Assembly: GCA_947461185.1 (NCBI GenBank)
Contig: CANHJY010000154.1
Coordinates: 1-5,184 of the forward strand
Origin: Flavobacteriales bacterium
GTDB lineage: Bacteria > Bacteroidota > Bacteroidia > Flavobacteriales_D > Crocinitomicaceae
DNA: 5,184 nucleotides
Direction of reading: 5' to 3'
Shown here: positions 1 to 5,184 of the stretch, piece after piece
How positions within the stretch are numbered: position 1 is the stretch's first letter
Layout: the number at the start of each line of letters is the position of its first letter
Notes under the pieces: generated by a model
What the model was told of the DNA's origin: nothing
The model's database searches: none
What the model saw: only the letters and a program-made list of their open reading frames with translations
Made by a program: the position numbers and the translations under genes

Positions 1-456
1 AAAATCTTTTCCTTGTTTACCAATAGTTCCAATTAAATGATACAATTCGGTATGTGCTTTGTCAATATAATCTATGTGTAGTTTTAGGGCAGAATTAATG
101 AATCGCTTAATCTGATTAAGTGATTTTGTATAGTCGTCTTTTGTGATATTATAATCGTATTCATTTTTGTAGAATGTTATAAATAAATCGAGTGTTTCGT
201 AGTATTCTTTTTTGTTTTCGTCTTTTACAAAATCTTTTAAACAATATCCGTTAATTTTCCAATCAACTCCTCCTTGGCCGTTTGGATGAGCATACGATAA
301 TACTCTTGCTCCTTCAGATTTTCCTATTGATTCTAAGACTTCAGTACAATACTCTGTAAACTTGTCCTCAAAACTAGCTCCTTCGCCGTCCGAATAAACT
401 CTCGAAGCGACATCAGATTTTAGTTCTTCAATATAGCTTTCTAATGCTCTTTCCAT
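1..456 (-). CDS. AIPR-family (abortive infection phage resistance) protein, N-terminal 152 residues; runs off left edge
   Basis: This open frame starts at ATG 456 and continues without a stop through position 1, giving 152 residues of a larger protein. The start is unambiguous: it is the only Met in the segment, and an in-frame TAG (462-460) lies just two codons upstream. AIPR proteins are the usual last gene after Z1 and DUF4420 and are linked to abortive phage infection. The visible part fits the AIPR N-terminal region. An acidic helical segment (EDKFTEYCTEVLESIG, 29-44) is followed by GVDWKINGYCLKD (63-75), then a strand LDLFITFY (89-96), and finally a helix (about 110-135). The D-G-Y then L-x-L-F-I pattern is what I remember as the AIPR signature and is compatible with a degenerate nuclease-like fold, but no complete catalytic set can be claimed. 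The assignment rests partly on context; the C-terminal AIPR domain is outside the window. Confidence 0.75.
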   Translation of the reverse strand, partial: MERALESYIEELKSDVASRVYSDGEGASFEDKFTEYCTEVLESIGKSEGARVLSYAHPNGQGGVDWKINGYCLKDFVKDENKKEYYETLDLFITFYKNEYDYNITKDDYTKSLNQIKRFINSALKLHIDYIDKAHTELYHLIGTIGKQGKDF

Positions 457-462
457 TGACTA
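454..462 (-). other. In-frame TAG-TCA-ATG junction between the DUF4420 nuclease and AIPR genes
   Basis: The nuclease gene ends with TAG (462-460), followed by a single TCA codon (459-457) and then the ATG of the AIPR gene (456-454), all in the same reading frame. The upstream sequence is A/T-rich without a visible ribosome binding site, so AIPR is probably translated by re-initiation. Because the frame is shared, occasional readthrough of TAG would give a nuclease-AIPR fusion; that is a possibility only. Confidence 0.85.
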
Positions 463-1431
463 AATATTTGCAATTATTTTTTCGAATTCAATAATAAAAT
501 TTTCGACAGCAGAAATCTCAATTGAATATGAAGTGTCATAAATGCCTAGTGGCAAATCATTTTTTACTATTTTTGGGAATTCAGTAGTTACAGAAAAAGA
601 AAATGTTTTTTTAAGTGAGTACATTTTGCCATATTGTTCTTTGTCATCATCAAAATAACCATTTAGCTGTAATTTACCATTGAATAAATGGAGCTTTTCT
701 TCAGATAAAATATTTTTTCGGATTTGTTCTACGATTGAGTTCAGGGAAATACCGTTATCTTTTACAGCCTCAGTTGAATATAATATTAAAAACAATTCTT
801 TGAAATTCTCAGTATCTAATTGCCTTTCGTTAGAAACATTAATTCTTGGTTGTTTTGCTGAAGTAAATTTTATTTCAATTCCAACAGAGCCCAATGTAAA
901 ATCTTTAGCTTGGAAATCTTTTTCAGTACTTGTCCATGCATTTACAGCATTTACAGAAGTTTTTTCGTTATTCAAAAGATAATTTAGAAACAACAATTCA
1001 CCTATCAAACCTTTTTGTCGTTCAGGTGTTAATCCATTAAAATTGATTTTATCAAAAAGCTTTTTCCATTTAGAAACAACATTCAGCGTTAATGTAATTG
1101 CTTCACTTTCGGTAACACTTTGTTTAATATCTTCAAGGATGTTTTCAATAAACAATGAAAAAATATCTTTCAAGTCGTTATCCAAAAGATAAATATTCAG
1201 TTCAATATTATTTTGAACTTCAATTGTAAAAATCTCAACTCCCTTGAACCGGTAATTTTTTAAATCTGGAATTACAACATTCTTTGAAACAGATAAAATG
1301 AATAAATGCAGCCCTGTAAAGTGATTTGTAGCTGCAAAACAATTCAAATGCTCAATTTCATCAAGTTTAGTTTTGATGATTATATCACCTGAAGGTTTTT
1401 GATTTTCCCAAATTGATTTAATGTTAATCAT
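460..1431 (-). CDS. PD-(D/E)XK motif nuclease, DUF4420 family
   Basis: This is a complete 323-residue protein of the DUF4420 / PD-(D/E)XK motif family, which usually lies next to Z1 and AIPR genes and is the probable DNA-cutting subunit. The nuclease core is in the middle. GLIGELLFL (141-149) carries E145 on the leading helix. KDF (171-173) supplies the putative metal-binding D172. VGIEIKFTS (183-191) provides the E-x-K pair E186/K188. INVSNERQLD (197-206) follows, with Q204 matching the conserved Gln that succeeds the E-x-K strand in this family. Residues 1-130 form a beta-rich N-terminal region of unknown role, and residues 207-323 an alpha/beta C-terminal region. The start ATG at 1431 overlaps the Z1 stop as ATGA, which fixes the start despite the lack of a clear ribosome binding site. 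The stop is TAG. The core residues are intact, so catalysis is expected. Family membership is by motif recognition; the substrate cannot be read from the sequence. Confidence 0.9.
   Translation of the reverse strand: MINIKSIWENQKPSGDIIIKTKLDEIEHLNCFAATNHFTGLHLFILSVSKNVVIPDLKNYRFKGVEIFTIEVQNNIELNIYLLDNDLKDIFSLFIENILEDIKQSVTESEAITLTLNVVSKWKKLFDKINFNGLTPERQKGLIGELLFLNYLLNNEKTSVNAVNAWTSTEKDFQAKDFTLGSVGIEIKFTSAKQPRINVSNERQLDTENFKELFLILYSTEAVKDNGISLNSIVEQIRKNILSEEKLHLFNGKLQLNGYFDDDKEQYGKMYSLKKTFSFSVTTEFPKIVKNDLPLGIYDTSYSIEISAVENFIIEFEKIIANI
1428..1431 (-). other. ATGA stop/start overlap between the Z1 and DUF4420 genes
   Basis: The TGA stop of Z1 (1430-1428) overlaps the ATG of the nuclease gene (1431-1429). 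The bases just upstream are A-rich with no convincing Shine-Dalgarno sequence, which points to coupled translation of helicase and nuclease. Confidence 0.9.
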
Positions 1432-4277
1432 AGGTTTTCGTTTTCTTGGTTATCATCATCAAACATTACTTCATCATCAAAATCTTTACTAATCGCAGCA
1501 GTATACGAAACTTTAATTTCGTCTTCTATTCTTGGAAAATGTATGCTATATCCAATAATCGGAATACCATTATTTACATTTGTTGTTCCTCTTTCGTCTA
1601 ATGCGTAAATCAACAATAATCCTTTTTTCTCGTAAGCTCTTTGCTTTTTAATTTCACTATTTGTTGTATGAGTTTTTACTGTCAAATCAACTTGGCGGTC
1701 TTTTAAATCATCAATCTGATTTTTTGCAATAAGATAATATTCACTTCCACTTCTGTTTTTAGGCTGATTACGAACACTACAACCAAGTGTAATTTTCTCG
1801 CCATTATGTTCCAAATCATAAGTTATTACATCGTCTTTAGGACTTCTTGAATCATCGGGATTATTTTCGTAACGATTTATAAAGACTTTCTCATCAGTAT
1901 TAGAAACAATACAAATACTCCATTCTTTAATTGTGTTGTTTTTGGCTTGAGTTTTAATGTATTCACCTAATGTAAAATTGTTAATGCTTGGTTGTTCAAT
2001 TTTAAATGTCTCGATAAAACTGCAAATTGAATCAATATTTGAATTCGGATAAAATAGATATCTTATTTTTCCTTTACTTGTTTCTGTTCTGTTTTCTTTT
2101 GTAGGCAATCCATTTTTTTCGATTAGTTTTTTTAATGCATTGAAATTGTTTTCTATTGCAGTTTTTGTTCTTAACAAGCAATAAGTTTGAGGATTTTCCC
2201 CTGAAAATGAAATTTTAATATCTTCCGAAAAATGTAATTTATTCAAACTTGTTATTGTCAGTAAACCTTGATGATTACGCACTTTCAAACGAAAGTCTTT
2301 TGGACGTTGACGTGTTGCTGTCATTTCATCAAAGTCATTTCGCATTTCTTCTGTTGCCATCGTAATATGATTAAACCACTCAAAAATTTGACTTGTGGTA
2401 TACAATCTGCATAAATCAACATAGCCTGGTCGATAACCAAACCATCGTCCCATCTGCATAAGAGAATCATACATCCTAGTTGTTCTTAAGTAATAAGAAA
2501 TCGACAAACCTTCTAATGTGATTCCTCTTGACAAACGACTACCTCCCACTGCAATGACAGTTAAACCATTTTCTTTGTTTATTTCATAATCAATTTCTTC
2601 AATATTGTGATATTCTAAATTTGTAGTTGAACGTGTCCCGTGAACAGAACGTACATCAATTTTCATTACTGCATTTTTTAACTCTTTTTTGACCTCATCC
2701 CAAGTATGTTTCTTTATTCTGATGTCAGTATAATCCAAGTTTTCCAGAACGTTTTTTGTTGTTGGCAAATAATCTGATTCGAATAATTTCTTCAAATCGT
2801 TCAATATTGTATCATCATCGCTTTGAATTGCATCTTTATATTCTTTTGTTTTTTTATTTACTAAAAATGCAACTCTGTCAATCCAACGAACAAGCAATGC
2901 AACGTGAACCAACATTGAATTGTGTTTATTTTCGTGTCCTCTAACTCTTCGAATGGCACAAGTGAGAATGAAAGACTTTATCGCCCGCTCTAAACTTTGC
3001 GGAAGAAAATCTGGTAAAATGCCTTTATTTTCACTATTTATGGTTCGAAAAAATGGCGGGTCATAATCATCAATTCCTCTGAAAATATCTAACGGTTCTT
3101 TTGTGAGTTCCGAATTAGGATTATCATAACCGAATATTTTTGCTGCGCCAATATAATTTGTCGGAGCCTTTATGTTGATTATAAAATCTCGAGGAAATAA
3201 ATCTTCGCCAATTTTGTATTGTTTGCCTTTTACCGGTGTTGTAAGGTGTTCATTAAATTCTTGTGAAATAAACAAGTTAGCGTAAGGCGTTGCGGTGTAA
3301 CCAATAAAAGTATTTTGATTGAAAACATTTAGTAAAGTTCTTATTAATCGGTTGATAGTTTTTATGTCGTTTATATCCCTAGAAGCATTGACTGAAGCAG
3401 CATCCGCTTCATCATCTATTATCAATGCTGGAACATCAAACAATTTTGGTGTTCCATCAACGATTTTTGTATTTACGTTATTAGAAAACCAATCAATCAA
3501 ATTTTCAAGAATACTTTTATTTTTCTTGATAACTAAAACAACAGGATTTTTTCCTATCGGAAAATTAATTATTCGGTTAGCAACAGATTGATTAAAATCT
3601 CCTTCATCATTATTTTTGTAAAATGCAGATGTGAGTGAGTAAATATCTTTCTCGGCATTAAATTTCCCAACTCCAACAATTCTGTTTTGATTTTCTCTGA
3701 TAAAAGCGGAGCTGTTTCTTCCTATGTAACCCGAATCAATTCTTTCTTGTGTTTGTCTGCGAAGCGAACTGATGGTTCCTGCAATTACTATAATTACTTT
3801 ATAACCTGCATCAGTTGCTTTATTGACGAGTCCAACATAGTTAGAAGTTTTACCAGACTGGACATGTCCTACAACCATTCCGCGCCTATCCCACGAATTA
3901 GGGACTTTTGGATTAACACATTTATCAAGAATTTTATCAGTAAAGTCGTCCAAATCACTAACAGGAAATGAAGAATCATTTTCCTGCATAAATAATTTAT
4001 ATCTATTCCACAATTCAAAATTAATTTTTACTTTTTCGTTATTCAGCCAAGGTGTTACATTCTCATCATATAGTTCAGTTATTGTACCTTTTCCAATACT
4101 AAAATCAGCGATAAGATTTTCAAATAATGTTTGTTTATCAACATTTGAAAATTCAGGTGAAGACATGACTTTATCATCAATGACCTTCAAAATGGCTTCA
4201 TCATCGATTTTGTCTCGTGTTATCAAATTAAGATAAGCGTGGCAAATTAATTTTGCTGTTTGATTTACATTGTTCAT
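1428..4277 (-). CDS. Z1 domain-containing superfamily II helicase-like ATPase
   Basis: This is a complete 949-residue Z1-family protein (the endonuclease-associated Z1 domain), a cytosolic superfamily II ATPase expected to translocate on or remodel DNA for its nuclease partners. All the core motifs are visible. Walker A is GHVQSGKT (137-144). A motif Ia-like IAGT lies at 165-168, followed by LRRQTQERID. Walker B is ALIIDDEAD (284-292), and motif III is GYTATPYAN (326-334). In the second lobe, motif V is GGSRLSRGITLEGL (578-591) and motif VI is MQMGRWFGYRPGY (607-619), with candidate arginine fingers R611 and R616. The N-terminal 120 residues look helical. About 300 residues follow motif VI and end in an Asp-rich tail (932-942). 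The length is normal for the family and no key residue is missing, so it should be active. ATG 4277 is the start because it forms an ATGA overlap with the upstream stop; only a weak GAG lies in front. By order it would correspond to the Z1 member (C) of Mza. Confidence 0.95.
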   Translation of the reverse strand: MNNVNQTAKLICHAYLNLITRDKIDDEAILKVIDDKVMSSPEFSNVDKQTLFENLIADFSIGKGTITELYDENVTPWLNNEKVKINFELWNRYKLFMQENDSSFPVSDLDDFTDKILDKCVNPKVPNSWDRRGMVVGHVQSGKTSNYVGLVNKATDAGYKVIIVIAGTISSLRRQTQERIDSGYIGRNSSAFIRENQNRIVGVGKFNAEKDIYSLTSAFYKNNDEGDFNQSVANRIINFPIGKNPVVLVIKKNKSILENLIDWFSNNVNTKIVDGTPKLFDVPALIIDDEADAASVNASRDINDIKTINRLIRTLLNVFNQNTFIGYTATPYANLFISQEFNEHLTTPVKGKQYKIGEDLFPRDFIINIKAPTNYIGAAKIFGYDNPNSELTKEPLDIFRGIDDYDPPFFRTINSENKGILPDFLPQSLERAIKSFILTCAIRRVRGHENKHNSMLVHVALLVRWIDRVAFLVNKKTKEYKDAIQSDDDTILNDLKKLFESDYLPTTKNVLENLDYTDIRIKKHTWDEVKKELKNAVMKIDVRSVHGTRSTTNLEYHNIEEIDYEINKENGLTVIAVGGSRLSRGITLEGLSISYYLRTTRMYDSLMQMGRWFGYRPGYVDLCRLYTTSQIFEWFNHITMATEEMRNDFDEMTATRQRPKDFRLKVRNHQGLLTITSLNKLHFSEDIKISFSGENPQTYCLLRTKTAIENNFNALKKLIEKNGLPTKENRTETSKGKIRYLFYPNSNIDSICSFIETFKIEQPSINNFTLGEYIKTQAKNNTIKEWSICIVSNTDEKVFINRYENNPDDSRSPKDDVITYDLEHNGEKITLGCSVRNQPKNRSGSEYYLIAKNQIDDLKDRQVDLTVKTHTTNSEIKKQRAYEKKGLLLIYALDERGTTNVNNGIPIIGYSIHFPRIEDEIKVSYTAAISKDFDDEVMFDDDNQENENL
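4274..4277 (-). other. ATGA stop/start overlap between the GHKL ATPase and Z1 genes
   Basis: The TGA stop of the MutL/MORC-like gene (4276-4274) shares bases with the ATG of the Z1 gene (4277-4275). There is only a weak GAG about 8 bases before the ATG, so Z1 translation probably relies on re-initiation by ribosomes finishing the upstream gene. This would tie the amounts of the two subunits together. Confidence 0.9.
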
Positions 4278-5184
4278 TTTAGATACTCATTAATTAGAGG
4301 ATATAAACTGAATGGCACTGCACTCATAATTTGTTGCCTTGCTAATTCATTCGGTACTCCTTGTGATACATTTATTTTGCACAATTCTACAGCCAAATTG
4401 ATTAGCTCATCACTTGGCTTATCTGATTGTTTTTCTAATTCGTGAAATGCTGGGTCTTCGTTTTGGTTTGATAAAATCAACTCAATTGGAACATTGTCTT
4501 CAAGTAATTTCAGAGCTTTTACCGCTAATTTGCTGTTTTCTTCCAATAATAATTTTATGATTGGATGTTTTCTATTGATTTTGTATTTCTTAATTCCTTC
4601 TCTTGTTTTTTCATCGGTCCATAAACTTTTGTGTGTTGAGTTTTCGATTTCAGAAATTGTTTTTTGCCCTCGCCAATTATAAATTTTTGCCGATTTCATA
4701 ATTGCTATTTTTGCAATTCGTGCAAGTTCTCTCCTGATTTCTATAGGCGGTGTTGCCATTGATTTTTTTATATCCAATTGCCAATTAAAATCATTTGCGT
4801 TGGTAAAACTTACAGCAATTCTTGCCAATTTTGAATAATCTCGCTTTTTTTCAATTCCAAGCCAATCCCCAGCGACCAATAATCTATCTCCACGATAAAT
4901 GTAAAAGCCTTGGGATTGAAACCACCCTAACGAACCACCAGATTTTTCATAATCATTTTTACCGATTTCAGACATGTGAGGCAAAATGAAGTAGGTAATT
5001 TCGACATTCCCAAACTTCTCGGGTAAACCCATTTCGGGTTTAGGATTAAAATTGAGTAAAAACGGATTGTATGGTTGAATTTCTTCGTTTTGAAAAAAGA
5101 TTTTAATTCGCTTGCTCTCAATAAACTTATGAAAAACTAAACTCAGATGTTCTTTAACTGAAATCATTTCAGCATAAAAAGCTG
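4274..5184 (-). CDS. MutL/MORC-like GHKL ATPase of a Z1/AIPR defence operon, C-terminal part (N-terminus off right edge)
   Basis: This is the C-terminal part of a GHKL-type ATPase related to MutL and MORC proteins. The family couples ATP-driven dimer closure to DNA clamping or remodelling, and in this context serves antiphage defence. The first in-frame ATG is at 5167, but the frame stays open to the window edge (Ala-Phe-Tyr-Ala-Glu precedes it), so that Met is probably internal and the ATP-binding domain lies outside. Counting from that Met, residues 1-165 look like the S5-type transducer domain. The signs are an EHLSLVFHKFIE segment (6-17), YFILPH (59-64), GFYIYRGDRLLVAGDWLG (87-104), KLARIAV (113-119) and LDIKKS followed by PP (131-141), where the lysines resemble the ATP-sensing lysine loop of S5 domains. 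Residues 170-297 are mostly helical, with no recognised domain. The stop TGA overlaps the Z1 start. Family assignment is by remembered motifs, and the ATPase motifs themselves cannot be seen. Confidence 0.85.
   Translation of the reverse strand, partial: AFYAEMISVKEHLSLVFHKFIESKRIKIFFQNEEIQPYNPFLLNFNPKPEMGLPEKFGNVEITYFILPHMSEIGKNDYEKSGGSLGWFQSQGFYIYRGDRLLVAGDWLGIEKKRDYSKLARIAVSFTNANDFNWQLDIKKSMATPPIEIRRELARIAKIAIMKSAKIYNWRGQKTISEIENSTHKSLWTDEKTREGIKKYKINRKHPIIKLLLEENSKLAVKALKLLEDNVPIELILSNQNEDPAFHELEKQSDKPSDELINLAVELCKINVSQGVPNELARQQIMSAVPFSLYPLINEYLK

Noticed and set aside
680..982. Plus-strand open frame of 100 codons
   Set aside because: It lies wholly antisense to the PD-(D/E)XK core of the nuclease gene, has no recognisable domain and no ribosome binding site; a shadow of an AT-rich gene.
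1450..1490. Short ATC/TCA-rich repeat near the end of the Z1 gene
   Set aside because: It is explained by runs of Asp codons in the acidic C-terminal tail; too short and irregular to call a repeat element.
2756..2944. Plus-strand open frame of 62 codons with a hydrophobic stretch
   Set aside because: It is antisense to the middle of the Z1 gene; the hydrophobic run arises from complementing Lys/Asn-rich codons.
3319..3591. Plus-strand open frame of 90 codons
   Set aside because: It is antisense to the Walker B region of Z1, whose strong motifs show that the minus strand is the coding one.
3687..3971. Plus-strand open frame of 94 codons
   Set aside because: It is antisense to the Walker A region of Z1, with no independent coding evidence.
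4260..4445. Plus-strand open frame of 61 codons spanning the GHKL/Z1 junction
   Set aside because: It is antisense to two coupled genes and no domain or ribosome binding site supports it.
4494..4682. Plus-strand open frame of 62 codons
   Set aside because: It is antisense to the helical tail of the GHKL gene, with no supporting signal.
4927..5121. Minus-strand open frame of 64 codons in another frame
   Set aside because: It lies inside the S5-like domain of the GHKL gene, where the family motifs are clear in the main frame.
5165..5167. ATG at 5167 as the true start of the GHKL protein
   Set aside because: The frame is open upstream to the window edge, and the protein begins within the transducer domain without its ATP-binding domain, so an internal Met in a cut-off gene is far more likely.

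Overview
The window is AT-rich (roughly one third G+C by eye). It is coding from end to end on the minus strand, and none of its genes is preceded by a strong Shine-Dalgarno sequence; start codons sit behind A/T-rich leaders instead. That style suggests a Bacteroidota genome (Flavobacterium-like), but this is an inference from composition and translation signals, not from a marker gene. TGA and TAG are both used as real stops, so the genetic code is the standard bacterial one.

Layout, in the direction of transcription (right to left): (1) 5184-4274, the C-terminal part of a MutL/MORC-like GHKL ATPase whose ATP-binding domain lies beyond the right edge; (2) 4277-1428, a complete 949-residue Z1-domain superfamily II helicase-like ATPase; (3) 1431-460, a complete 323-residue PD-(D/E)XK nuclease of the DUF4420 type; (4) 456-1, the first 152 residues of an AIPR-family (abortive infection phage resistance) protein that runs off the left edge. 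Genes 1/2 and 2/3 overlap by 4 bp (ATGA), and genes 3/4 are 3 bp apart. This is one tightly coupled operon, with no intergenic space for an internal terminator, and no promoter was recognised. There are no RNA genes, mobile elements, CRISPR arrays or sizeable repeats that I can support.

The order MutL-like ATPase, Z1, DUF4420, AIPR matches a known antiphage gene set: the MORC/MutL-type GHKL ATPases described in restriction-like gene neighbourhoods, and the defence system later named Mza after MutL, Z1 and AIPR. The likely division of labour is that the GHKL protein acts as an ATP-driven DNA clamp or remodeller, the Z1 protein as a DNA-translocating ATPase, and DUF4420 as the nuclease. AIPR would be a second, nuclease-like effector or abortive-infection component. 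This division is inferred from the domains; the mechanism is not established by the sequence. The system is therefore not new as a gene set. The less ordinary details are an in-frame TAG-Ser-Met junction between the nuclease and AIPR, and a large, poorly defined C-terminal region in the Z1 protein.
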